A DNA stretch of 64,000 bases from NCBI GenBank assembly GCA_037903355.1, contig JBAJFE010000060.1, positions 1,426,001 to 1,490,000 of the forward strand, read 5' to 3'. The first letter of the stretch is position 1; every line of letters begins with the position of its first letter. The position numbers and the translations under genes were made by a program. The DNA comes from Trichuris trichiura (lineage: Eukaryota; Nematoda; Enoplea; Trichinellida; Trichuridae). Under the pieces are notes generated by a model that did not search any database, was not told the DNA's origin, and was given only the letters and a program-made list of their open reading frames with translations. Below, piece after piece: positions 1-12,800 of this stretch.

Positions 1-702
1 TACGGAAGAAAAGTTGCCTATTGGAATGAGGCGGCGGAAGGGGAAGACGAAGACGCAAGCGAAGATACAAACTAAACACTCAAAAGAAGACAGACTTGTT
101 CGTAAGACGACGCGCGGACTCAACTTGCGAAACAATATAACGGCTGAGGGGATACTGTAGGCGGTTGAACAACTAGCAACCGCGAAGAAGGCATAAACAA
201 AGGGTGGACGGGTGCGGCGGGCAAAAGTAGGAATAACAAAATAAAAAAGGGGTCGCAACAAAAGCAATTATACAAATAATTTACCTCCACGATCTCTACG
301 GTCGCGCATATTATAGTCGTTGAATCTATCAACCATGCCTCGCCTACGCATTGTAGTTGAATAACGAACAGTAAGTAAATGACGCGCAGGATAACTACGC
401 TGGAACAGTAATTTCATTGTTCACCTAATATTCCAGCGCAGCTAAGCGGACAAAACGAATTCGACACTTTCGGCTGACGATAAACAATTTACGCATGCGT
501 GCAAACGTTTTGGAGGTAAATAATTTTTCCGATATCGACGCGAGACTCGATGGGCGAAAGTTTCTAAGGCAACTCTTTTTACGCTTTGGATCGCCATTTT
601 TCAACACGCTGTCGCTTATCTTAATTGCAGTCTGACATTTTTGCTTTGTTCAAACTTGTAATTAGCTGTGCAGAAACGCCATACCGTATACTTAAATGAA
701 AA
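1..702. other. Left edge, no firm gene; diverged repeat
   Basis: No complete gene is visible. The first ~190 bases resemble positions ~6113-6300 (shared TTGCCTATTG block and similar order after it), so the segment looks like an old copy of DNA from the neighbouring micro-exon gene. One small minus-strand exon candidate, about 290-332, has an AG acceptor, an open frame rich in Arg/Asp (NMRDRRDRG) and a GTAAAT donor. It could belong to a related gene continuing beyond the window. Confidence 0.3.
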
Positions 703-836
703 GCAGGTAGTAATTTCATAGTAGATCTTCAGATTCACGGGTTTGGCCTGTTGGATGTATCTGTAAGTAAACTTCAAAATGCCCTACCAACGGATGGATG
801 AGCAAATTGTAAGAGAAAATACAGAACAATTTGTAT

Positions 837-873
837 ACCGTACGTTTCGGAACTGCTCGTGTTCCGTCGTCAG
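837..873 (-). ncRNA. Hammerhead-ribozyme-like core in PLE1 3' region
   Basis: On the minus strand the order is CTGACGA, a stem (CGGAAC pairing GTTCCG), GAAA, then C-GTACG-G closing a two-base-pair helix III before the putative cleavage triplet GTA. This fits the hammerhead core (CUGANGA, stem II, GAAA, UH). Minimal type I hammerheads are an established feature of Penelope-like elements. Helix I is not obvious from the flanks, so activity is not assured. Confidence 0.6.
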
Positions 874-941
874 CAGTGTTGGGGAGAAGGTGTTTATTCG
901 GTAAGGGGTTTATATAGCGCATGGGTACAATGGGTGTTTGA

Positions 942-2992
942 TTAGTTGGGTAGGGCGCAGCATTGGAATTTATTAATCGGCGCAGCCCATACTTCACTAA
1001 CCTCCACGCCATTGTCGCGATTGATAGTGGAGTTGCTCTGGATGTACAGAGCCTCCTTAATACGCCTAAGATGTAATAAGTTTTCGTGGCATATGATCTT
1101 CGGGTGCGGGTCGAGTGTGCACCGAGATGCGTGCTCAACGATCACTGAGGCACTTATCGCGTTCTCCATGGCTTTTCGAGGGTCCGTTGTCGGTGGACGC
1201 CCTCGGCCGGTGGCCTGTATCCCATTGAGTCTTCGTTCGGCGTTCTTGTATGTCAACACATTCTTCATGTGTTGGCCGAATCTCTTAAGTAAAGTGTTGC
1301 CCGTTTCTCCTATGTAGGAGGCGTTGCAACCACACTTTATTTGGTAAATGACACCGGGTCTGCTGTCAAAAGGAACCTTGATCTTGTCATTTCTCACAAT
1401 CGAACGAAAATTACATGAACTTTTAAATCTCACGTTGAAATTTAAGGAGCGCCCCAGTCTCCTGATTCGTTCACTTAAACCACTGTAGTAGGGAAGGAGC
1501 AGCACCGGGCGTTGTTGGTTATCAGGCGGGGACGGTGATGAAGGTTTATTTTGTTGGCACTGTTTAATAATGGAATTGATGAATTTACTGGGGTATCCGT
1601 TACTGCATAGTGTGTTATAAATGTGTCTTAATTCTGTATTTAAATATTCAGGGTCACAAACCGTTAGGGCCCTGTCAACCATCCCTTTAACTATACCTCT
1701 TTTAACTGAAATAGGGTGATGAGAAGAAAAGTTTAGGTGCCGGTCCGAGTGGGTGGGTTTCCTATAAACTGTTGTTTTTAACTTATTCCCTTGTTTAATG
1801 ACTAAGACATCTAGAAAAGGGAGTTTACAATTATTTTCCTTCTCAATGGTTAGCGTTATCTGGTTGGGGAAAAGACTATTCAGGTGTTCCAAGAGAGTTT
1901 CTTCACTGCCTGATTTTATGATGGCAAAGATGTCGTCTACATATCTTTTGAAAATGATAGGAGGGGCACAGTCTTGCAGAGTGCTGAAGGCTTTTTCTTC
2001 GAGATGTTCCATGAAGATCTCCGCAAGTATGGGGGAGAGTGGACTGCCCATAGGCGCACCGTCCTTTTGTGAGAAGAAACTATCCTGGAATCTGAAGTAG
2101 TTGCCCTCGCGCATGCAGAACGACACTAATTTAACTATGTGGGTGGGGTTTAATTTCGTCCTCTGCAAGATGGTGTCGTCCGCATCTAACAGAGTTTGAA
2201 GCAAGTTGATGGTATGTTTTATGGGAACGCTTGTGAAAAGGTCTTTTACATCGTAACTGACTATGATGTCACCGGGCTGCATTTTTATGTCTTTTAGTGT
2301 GGAACAAAATTCTTTACAATTTTTAACATTGGACTCGCGTTTACCGGTTAGGGGTTGGATTATAGTTTTTAGAAATGAACAAAGTCTTGAGGTGACACTA
2401 TTAATGCTGGAGACAACTGGTCTTAGAGGGACCCCTGGTTTGTGGATTTTGGGAAGGCCGTAAAGTTCAGGGCATCTAGTGTTACTAGTATGGGAGAGAC
2501 TAAGTTTTATTTTAGAAATAATCGGGTCTTGGGGTTCATTGGCGAAGGAGTCTAACATATTTTGCAAAAGCTTTCGGGTCTTATCGGTCGGGTCTTGTTT
2601 AATGGGACGGTAAACGGGGTTGCTGAGGAGCTCATTTATCTTTTGTGTGTAGATGTTCCTATCCAGTATAACAACTGTATTACCTTTGTCAGCCTTCGTA
2701 ATCACAATGTCCGTTCTAGATTTTAGACTTTTAATAATCCCTCGTTCTGAACTGCTTAGGTTTGGGGTCGGACGATTGTTGTTGTTGTTGCGCAATACTA
2801 GGCTGGAGATGTGAACTTTAATTTCTTTAGCCACTTTAGGATCGGTTTGCGCGAGACCGTACTCCGTGGAGGCAATTATATCTAAAATCGGGGGGTTCTT
2901 AGGAGTGGGAACGAAATTTAAACCTTTGCCTAAAACTGTTTTCTCATTGTCGTTTAGAACAAGGGAGCTGAGGTAGTTTTATCTGTGTTATT
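942..2992 (-). CDS. PLE1 reverse transcriptase with GIY-YIG endonuclease
   Basis: An uninterrupted frame covers 942-2966 and gives 630 aa from the GTG at 2834. It continues upstream without a stop through the conserved Penelope N-terminal block (VLGKGLNFVPTP). An in-frame TAA and an apparent frameshift follow near 2970. RT motifs visible are TKADKGN, YGLPKIHKPG, VSYDVKDLFTSVP, GAPMGSPLSP and the catalytic YVDD in FKRYVDDIFAII. The C-terminal part holds the GIY-YIG signature (ASYIGETGN, then HLRRIKEAL). Penelope elements use this pair for target-primed reverse transcription. The intact YVDD and GIY-YIG motifs suggest a protein that was active recently; the missing 5' end means this copy is probably not autonomous now. 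Confidence 0.92.
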
Positions 2993-3078
2993 GAGTGAAG
3001 ATGATGGACGCGCTTGCTTATTGTTGGACTTACGGAACTCCCAGGAGTGGGAACAGTATAGGGATTGGCAGGTAGTAA

Positions 3079-3845
3079 CTACGAAAATTATCTAACGGGA
3101 GCTAAATTTTTTGCTCGCACTGGAATAAGGGCGCCTGGTTGGTTAGCGCTGTTTGAAAATTTTTTAAATAAACTTAACCGTCAAGAAAGATACCGCGAAA
3201 TGTTGCAAAGAAGCAGCCCGTGAAGTAGATCGAATAACTTCTCGATAATTTCTTGGTTCACATTTGTTCGCAATTTTTATTTTGCCGCGTTGAAAACTCT
3301 GGATCACTTTTGTTGGCAGAATGTCAATTCTGTTGATCACGTGCTTCGTAGGTAGTTTTATTCCCCACTGCCTAACCTCCCGACTATGCCAAGTCCAACC
3401 TTCCAGAAAATCAGCACGCTCAAAATTGACCAATCAGAATTGGGGGGCAGTAGTGGTCAGGAACGTTCACAAGGGGGCGATGGAGCAAAAAGTTTGAGAA
3501 CCTATGCCCCACTGCTTTGATGGGTTGAGTATTAACGGCAGCGGGTCTGACATTGCCTATGCCATACCCGTGAATGCGCGTCGGAACAAAAGATTGAGCC
3601 CAAATTCTACTATACGCATTCAACATTGAATAATGCAGTATATAGTTTATTAATCAAACTTCCTTACATGCTGAAAAATGTATGAATTCCTATTTGAACT
3701 TAGACTATATGACCTAATCTTTTGACACTCCTTACTTTGAAAATTGCATTGTCTCAGCAGGTAAAGTATAACTTTGAGGATAAGCGCAAGTCTATACTTT
3801 CAAACAGTTCTGCCACATAGTGATAGCAGGCATCGGAGTGACCTC
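3079..3845. other. Gene-free stretch between PLE1 and micro-exon gene
   Basis: Only short, unconvincing open frames (3164-3433 and 3420-3626, minus) lie here, without recognisable motifs. It probably contains the 3' UTR of the minus-strand gene ending at 3846 and the sequence into which PLE1 inserted. Confidence 0.5.
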
Positions 3846-6800
3846 TTATTCTGCAGCGCTATTGGAAAGACAGTCGGTGTGTTGCATTTCCGAGGTAGTG
3901 TTCACGGATACGTCAGAGCGGTCGGCTTTCGCTTGTATTCCAACACTAACTTGTGGACGGGCATATGCTTTCCTTACCAACTTATATCCATTTGCTACAA
4001 CTGAAAACAAACGTTACATTGAACAGCAAAATGTCAAACATTTTAGAATTTCTCAATGCTAAACAATCAGGAGAAAACGTACCATTTCGTTCACAATATA
4101 AACAAAGCTCATCGCTTATTCGAACAGGTCCATAATCGATTGCGCTGTCAGCTAAACAAACAGAACAAACAAAGTATCCGCTAAATTAATCAAAACGAAA
4201 AAGAAACGTCTTACTGGATGAGCTCTGCTTCGCACTGCCTTCACTGTCGCTCGTCTCGTCCGTCGCGATCGCCTTGAAACCTAAATAACGTAACTTTTAA
4301 AGTTTACTTCAACTAACGCAACATTTATTCGAAAGATTGTTCGCATACAGCATCAAGTAACAATATAACGGAAATACTTGAAATGTGGTCAACCTAAGGC
4401 AACAGAACAATATTTTCGAAGGTAATATATCGTCTTTGCGCGTAAATAACTGCAAAAAATATGGCAAGCTGCAAATGCTTCAACAAATCCAACTAAAGTA
4501 GCTGCGTCGTATGCTAAAGAAGGCAAAATGGCGGCAGCGCATTGAAACACTGATACGCGCACTACACACTCACCTTCATAGCTTCTATTCGCCCATTGTT
4601 CCAAAGCTTCATCATCATACTTGCAAACTAAAGCGAATTCCTAGGCAACTTGCAAGAAAAATCCCGCCAACATATACGCACCAGAGCGCCACCCGTTGTG
4701 TTGTCTTTCCAAATTCTTTGAACTGAAACGAAAGAGCTCTCAATGTACGTACCGTACTTATAGGGCAACGAATGAAAACGACCCTATTTTCCGAAAGTGA
4801 GCATAGCACCGTAACATAACAGACTAATTAAGAATTGCATAAATTCTTACCCAGTATTTTTTTGGAAGTCACCATTACGGCGGGAAAAATGCCGGCCGCC
4901 GAATTCTGGACTACGGTTACGGCTAAGAAAGAAGAAACAAGTGAAAGCAATTCTACGACCGCCGAACCAATATCCTGAGACATATCGACAAAAATTATAG
5001 GCGAATATGAAATTTCAGCGTGAATAGCACAACGTGGCAGAAGCCCAGTAAGCGCAAGGCAAAAAAACATTAAAATCTTACTGTAATGTGTGCAAGTACA
5101 CTTGCAAGTGTACTTGCACACTACTAGCAACAATTAAGTCAAGCAAAAGATTTAAGCCACCAAAGCATTGTTAACTTAAGATTTCTGGTTTCGGAAATAA
5201 GATTTTTCATCGCAGCAGCGACAAACTGTTTTTAGCTTCAGACTGGCATTGATAACATTTTAGGAAATTAAAAAACATATGCCTACGGAAGATTACTTGC
5301 AAGCCAAAATATTCGTAGCAAAATAATACAATGTCGTTTCGCTAAAGTTCCCAACTTGGCTACGGATGGTAGAAATCCACCGGCTAAGTCGCATGCAATG
5401 TCCAAAGAGGCTAATTCCTTTCAAGATGCGTCCATCTAGTTGTACTGCTGAAAACCCCCCAAAAAATCAATTGCTATTCCGCGAACTGCTTCAGAGATGA
5501 ATAATAAGTCAAACATAAAACGTTTTTTGCGTAAAGGAAAATAATGTTCGCTTACCGAGGGTATACCCTTGACCAAGTTTGCTCGTAATTGTTGTAAGTC
5601 CATTCACGATGACGCGCTTCTCCCCAAGGCTCTCTTTGTCTCATGTCTAGTAGATAAAGATGCAAGCAGAATTATTCAAGGAAAATTCAAACTGCAACCA
5701 AACGTTGGACTGCTCTGCAAGCCTTCACCGCAAGCGCAGGGTTTAATTTTGGAAGACAAACCAGTTACCAAAAGGCAATATAAGCGAAAAGCGACAAAAT
5801 GACATTTCTTGAGGGCAAGAGAAGCCTGAACGAAAAGCATCGAATTTACTTGTACCTGCATTCACAAGACGCTTCCGCGAACTAATATTTACGGACATAT
5901 GAGTCACTGGGACAATCCATGAAACAATTGTGGGCACATAATTTCGGAAATATAACTCCCGTTGCGCAAACCGAAGTGCGAAAGGAATGAGAATTAAATT
6001 TTTACATATCTAAACGCAACGCAACGTTATAGAAACAAAGAGGCATTAAATGGGTGAAAAAGCTGTTGTTTTGCAGTTGGACGAATACTTAGTGGACAGA
6101 ATGTTTATCTACCAGAAATTGCCTATTGAAATGAAGCGACAGAACGCGAAGATGAAGGCGCGCGTACAGGCACGAACTAGACTGTTAAAGCGCACAACTT
6201 GTCTAAGAGGACAATGCGCGAACGCGGCTTTCAAAACAATGTAATATTTGGTGAATAAGGTACGCGATTGAGCAACCGGCAACTATCGAAAGAAATTGTT
6301 TTTCACGAGAGAACGTGGAAATAATTAAATATAAAATGTGCGGAATTAAAAGCCAATATTAAACTTGTTTACCTTCTCTATTTCTGCAGTAGCTCATGTT
6401 ATAATTGCTTAATTAATCAAGCAGCTCTTGCAAGCAACCTTAGCGAATCTCTGCCGGTTTCGTAAATGACGCGCAGGTTGTATAGTAGCGAACACTGACT
6501 TCGCTGCTTTTGTTGCAGATACAAGGAATGACCGGGGCAAAGTAAACGTAGCATTTTTAGGTTCCTGTTAAATTAATTTCCATTTTAATCGTAGCCTAAG
6601 CCCAACGAGTTTTCGGGCTATCCATTTTTCGGCCTACGCCACATCCTTGAAATGCTAGCGGGATAGTCGATGCCGCGCTGTCCGAAAATTGTGCGACAAT
6701 GATCATTACTTCGCGAGTGTTTCCATTTCGTGGCACAGTTTTGTTTTGGGGCCAAAAGGTATTTTGTTATTACCGTCTCAGCATGCGACAGCGCACTAGG

Positions 6801-9800
6801 AATGGCACTGAGTTTTCCTAGCGAAAGTTGGGCCGCTTTTTTCGAAGCTAAGTCCACTGGGCGTCTTCACTGACTGCCCAATGCATCCGCAACAGCCGGC
6901 TGTACGTTAGACCTTCTTATTCCTAGCATACATAAAGAAATACTTTCTGCCGGGGTCGTTATGCTTAGGTGAGGACATGCTGTCTTGCGCTTTGCCTGAA
7001 AAAGATTCTTTTCTTTTCTGGACTATCCTAAAATATCTAAGTTTCACCCTTTACTACAAAGAACCCCTGGATGCTTTTCTTTTCCGTCTATGCAACAAAT
7101 AAAGGAATGTGATGACGTCATTCAGGTGTTTCGAAAGACAGGATGTCTTTTAACAGGCTTGAGTTGTTTCATAGTAGATCTTCAGATTCACGGGTTTGGC
7201 CTGTTGGATGTATCTGTAAGTAAACTTCAAAGTGCCTACCAACGGATGGATGAGCAAATTGTAAGAGAAAATACAGAACAATTGTATACCGTACGTTTCG
7301 GAACTGCTCTTGTTCCGTCGTCAGCAGATGAGGAGCTGCTGACGACGGAACAAGAGCAGTTCCGAAACGTACGGTATACACATTGTTCTGTATTTTCTCT
7401 TACAATTTGCTCATCCATCCGTTGGTAGGGCACTTTGAAGTTTACTTACAGATACATCCAACAGGCCAAACCCGTGAATCTGAAGATCAACTATGAGACG
7501 TCATTCAGGATGGAAATTTTAAACACGTTTCGCGGCAATGACTGCCCGTACTTTTGACTCCTTTCGCCCCATACTCGCGCTCAGTGCTGCTTTCCTCCGC
7601 AACCCTTTTGATTAGCAATGCTCACAAGCGATCGCCGAGAAGTAGCACGCAATGCGCTATATCAACCTGCTTTGTTCATTATGTCTAAAAGCAAAACAGA
7701 ATTCGTGCAAACATTGTTTATGCTTCCGCCTGAGAGTATAACATACGCTTAACGCAATAATACTGGTATAATGTTTGAAGCTACCCGCCGCTACGTTAGA
7801 ACGCTCCTCATCAATAAAAGTCACCAGTGATATGAAGAAAAAAGACCGTACGGAATTCCGCCTACGGTCTTAGGGAGTTTGTACGGTGCTCACTTCCACG
7901 TCAGAGCAGGCAATATCTACTTGAATGCAGCGATCAGTCGTTTCACACTTCGCCGGATCCTTCTCGAGCACAAGTTTTCTAGATTTCACTGAAAACGAGA
8001 ATAAGTAGAAACTGAAACGGAATGGCCAACATAATACAACTTAAATACAGTAAAAACTTGATTATCCACAGTCGCCTTAAAACGAACGTTGCCGACAAGT
8101 GTTCAAAGCATAAAGCTTAAAGTAATCTGAATTTGAGGGAAAATAATAAGTACACGAACTCTCGGTTAAATGAATTCTTCGTTACGCGGACTACCCGCTG
8201 CAACGATTAATTCGGATAATCAAGTTCCTTCCATAGCTGTTCCTCTAGTTCACGGGTTTGGCCTGTTTGATGTATCTGTAAGTAAACTTCAAAATGTCCT
8301 ACCAACGAATGGATGAGCAAATTGTTAGAGAAATTACAGAACAAATCGAATACCGTACGTTTCGGAACTGCTCCCCAACACTGCTGACGACGGAACACGA
8401 GCAGTTCCGAAACGTACGGTATTCGATTTGTTCTGTAATTTCTCTAACAATTTGCTCATCCATTCATTGGTAGGGTATTTTGAAGTTTACTTACAGATAC
8501 ATCCAACAGGCCAAACCCGTGAACCAGAGGAACAACTGTGAAACAACCAAAGCCTGTTAAAAGACACCCAGTCTTTCGAAAAAATCAAGTTCCTACTGTA
8601 ATAATATTTTGTAAATTTCTGTAACGCAACGCGGGGGAAAACTGGCTTACTGTGTGAACTGCAAGCGTCGCAAACCAGGTTAACCGGGTCCAATGAGCAG
8701 TCGGACAAATCGTCGCAGTAGGACCAAGCTACGCAAGTAAGAAGAAGAATTTGATTGCGCTTGATGAAAAGCCAACCGAAATGCCTCACCAAGCATGTCA
8801 TCCCCATGATCGCTCTCTTCACTTTCACAGCGGTTCACCGTAGTCTTGACTTCTAAAACGCGCAACGAAAGGCACACTACCGAAAGTAACAAATTCAACG
8901 CAAAGAACGCCTAATCCGCAGTATGCAATAAACGCTGACACCGGATGCAACTTGGAGGAAGCAAATAACGACTTGACAAAAATACGGTGGAACCTCTCTC
9001 GTCCGAACAACAACTTCCGGGAGATTCGCTGGAAGAAAAGAGAAAAACGTCAATAGCGAGTTCCGGTAATTAGAAACGCATATAAATAATTTTTCGCCCA
9101 CGCTCATAGCTGTCAGATCCTTTCATTTTATCCAAAAAGTTGAGTAGATGACGAGCCGACAAAAGTCACTTTTGACGGCGATCATCCTGATTTGGAAAAC
9201 GACGTGTGGGGACGGCAAAATAGAGTTGGAGCACCGTCATGCAATGCTGTGTTGTCGTCTGATTTCAAAATTTAGCCTACAATTTACATTTAAACAATGG
9301 ATGGCGATGAAGTTGCCTGAACGTCTTTGTTGTATACGGTCGGTCTGTTGTTGTTCCGGATAAATTCGGCCGGGAGAGGTTCCAACGTACTTTCAAGCCG
9401 CTGACAATTTAAAAAAAAGACCAAATAGCGACGGAAAAATATTTCGAAAAATGCAGACACCCCGACACGCGCAAAGACGGAATCAAACAAGGGCTTAAAA
9501 AGAATTAACGAACTTTCCGATCAATAATCCAAACACCGATTATTCGCGGGAAGTTCTGATAAATTTTTAAAAATCAAACAAACTGTAAACAATGGCAAAA
9601 TGGCAGGAAACTTGTTAAGAATGATGGCTATGGGGCAGACAGACGAGATACGTCGACTTAATAGCAGTTAAAAAAGCGGATAAAAAGTCAAGACAAAATG
9701 ACTCACTTGCACCAGCCGCCATTGATGGATTGTTAACATGGGCAGTATTACTTTGAACGTACTCCTCGGGAGACCTGTAGAAAAAAGCATTACTATCTTT

Positions 9801-12800
9801 TTTCGCGGGTTCGGCGGCTTTGTCATCGATACGGCGAATAAACAATTCCTCTAAACTAAAAATTAGAAACTAAAAACATCGGTCGGTGTCGTAAAGGAGT
9901 TAGTTGGGATAATCGACGATCTACTGCGAAACAGAACGATAAAACTGGAGGCAAAAAAAGAAAGTCGGCAACTTTTACGACGGCGAACAGTGCAACACAT
10001 TAAGTTGTAAATACGTAGAAATATTACCTGGTGACAGGACTGTTGTTCGCTCGATGTTCATAATCTACACGGTGTGACAAAGTGTCAACTACGCTGAAAA
10101 AACGCACGTAAGCAAGCTATGCGCATTCTAAACAACATACGCGTCTTGAGTACTCCGTTGGAAGTGATACCAATAGAAGTTGACCCGTCCACGGCTAAAA
10201 AAAGCCATACATTACAGCGCTTTAAAAAAATTTTTAATAATGCTATTTTGCTTCAGTTTACAATAAGTATTTAATCTTCCCGTTCGCGTAGGGGATACGA
10301 AGCAGGTTACTATGGGTTTCGCCCTCAATCGGAACTTCAAAAGAAGGGCTCTCAATGGTCATCCAACCGATATTCATAGCACCGCTTCAACACATGGTAA
10401 ACCGAGGAAACCAGCAGCCGCAACACTTTGTGTTAATAATATCTTGTGCTGTAATGGGATGTAAAGACAGCACAAAAACACTTAGAACAAAAGTGTTCAC
10501 AACAGGAAGGTATAGTGTCATTTCAACGCAGTTCAGCCGACTTCAAATCGGTTTACAATGCTAGAAATCGACTACTCGTTCAGTTTTCGAACTTAATGAT
10601 CTGCAGACATGTGACCAGCTAAGGTATGCAATACTTAAAAAACCCACTGTTAGCCAGCCATCACTGAGCGAGCTGACAATTCAAGAGGAAAATATTCTTG
10701 GAAAAATTTCAATAATGTACGCTTACCCCGATGAGCGATCTGTAGTGCTGGAGCGTCGGCGCGAAAAATCGAGCCACATTGGTGGATCTGCCGGGCGCCT
10801 CGCACCTACGAAAGGCAAAAGAGTAAGCAGAAGAGAAAATGTTAATTTTTTTTCTTTTGTAAAGGGCGTTCATAAAATTTTTTACTAACGGTAAAACAAC
10901 GCTGAAGCACAGCGCTTTCGGGACAATGGACGTCTCGGATCTCTAATCCCGAAATTGAAAAATCCCGACTCACCAATCCACATTTCTTTTTTCGGCTACC
11001 CACATCCGGTGTACGCTAGCTAAGCCTAAATCTGAACATCAGGACGAGACAGACATTAGCCCTCTCCATTTTTTGGTTTAGGCTTACGTGACGTACACCA
11101 GCTGTGAGTAACAAAAGAAAGCACTCAACCTTGAAGATTCGGGATTTTTGTGTTTCGAAATTTTGAACCGCATCCCATAATCAGCGTCTCCTTATCTACT
11201 GGCCAGTCAGCTGCTCGTCAGTAGACGCGCTCTGTCTGGCAGACCCATCAAAGTTGCCATGAAGCGATTATTAACAATAAATAATGCACAAATAACTTAC
11301 AGCGGGTAGATCTGTCTCGATCCATTTTGCCATCTGCGGACCTAACCGGGACGTCACGTGAATCAGGATGGGAACCTAAATCATGAGCATGTTAGCTACT
11401 TGAAAACCGCCGAATCGAACAAGCAATATATGTGAAATTCTTTCAACCCAAAGCCGTATAATAGGCCAAAATGCAGTAATTAATAGTTCCCTTTACGAAC
11501 ACTTTCTTGGGGGACCACAAAAATCCGCTAAGAGGGCAACGCCCGCATTTATACGAAAATACGCTGGATAGAAGGCAACCAGACGCGTAAGTAACTTACG
11601 TTCGTTGGCAGCAGGACGCATCATCTCACTGCTGTCCACAGGGACGTCGCCAGCGAAGTTGTCACCGTCAGCCGAATCATGACGGGCGCCTAAACTATGT
11701 TAGCATTCAATTTGGCAAGCAGCAAAAAATACAGTAAAGCGAAAAGGAGTCGGACAAAAAGAACGCATGAAAATAACTCACCGCGTTCACTGCGAGAAAA
11801 GCTGTTCCCCGTAGCGTCATTCTCAGCATTGCCCGGAGACTCACTGCCCATAGTAGACCGTTCGGACTGGAAAGTGTCGCCTGCCGAGAGAAATTCACAT
11901 ATAAAATCTGCCAATGAACAACGGAAATGGATTTGAAAAGAAGGTTCGAAAATTCGAACCGGGAAATGGCTGAAATTGACCAATAAAAAAGATTCAACCG
12001 CCAAAAATTGATTAAGCATTGGAAAAATAAAAAATACGACGACAGTACGCAAAAAACAAGACGCTAACCCAACCATGAACGTACGAACGAAACGCCTCTC
12101 ACCTTTTCCGAAATGTTTTTGCACCCATTCTTCAACCATGCTAGGCGAATCTATAGTGAGAATATTTTTAGGCAATTTTTAAGAAAGAGGCCTTACGTAC
12201 AGCCACCCTGCTTCGGCTGCGACTCAGGTTCGTCCTCATGCCAAGACACCCACCTGAAGCAACAGTACGCTGAGATATAGATTGACAACAAATAACGCAG
12301 AGCAATACAGCAGGCCTTGCAGGCATTGTTAAATCAGAATCGCGACTCCAAAAATCAACTACAGCTATTTTTCGCTTAATGAGTGTTTGCCTTTGTTAGA
12401 AAGCTGCATTGGCACCTAGTTCAGCTTTATAAAAGAATTGCGTAGGCGTAATAGCGGGTCTCCGCTGCTCTCGCCGTTTTCCGGTCTCAAGGCCGCAAGT
12501 TAGTATTGCCAACAAGTAGATATTTTACCTTCTGAGGGGAGGACGAGTTATGTCAACGCCCAAATACGGATGCCTTCTCCTAGTTGAGCTGCACGGCAAC
12601 CTGAACAAATAAGCTTAAGCAAAAAACTTAATAAAATCTCAAAACAAACTTACTCTTCTTCAGGATATCGTTCGGAACGATTCTGATTGAAGTCGAATTG
12701 TTCTGGCCTAAAAAAATTCATACGTTACGCCACTTGGCTATTTAATCAAAGATAAGGTTAATATGGATAACCAGTGAGCTCAAAATGGTCAACCAACCAG

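Larger units (their letters stand above)
714..3067 (-). mobile_element. Penelope-like retroelement PLE1, 5'-truncated, with 11-bp target duplication
   Basis: The element runs 5' to 3' on the minus strand. It is bounded by identical 11-bp direct repeats GCAGGTAGTAA at 703-713 and 3068-3078, which I read as the target-site duplication. Inside are one long reverse transcriptase plus GIY-YIG reading frame and a 3' tail (714-941). That tail carries a hammerhead-like core and the sequence reused in the foldback elements at 7127-7496 and 8230-8582. The 5' end stops in the N-terminal region before the RT core, so the copy is truncated. The exact duplication and long open frame suggest a recent insertion. 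Confidence 0.9.

Noticed and set aside
946..2463. Plus-strand open frames opposite PLE1 (for example 946-1317, 1798-2100)
   Set aside because: Shadows of the minus-strand reverse transcriptase frame; no independent motif.
7127..7496. Interpretation of the palindrome as a DNA-transposon MITE
   Set aside because: The arms match the PLE1 3' end and the target duplication is 13 bp, which fits Penelope-driven insertion better than a cut-and-paste element.
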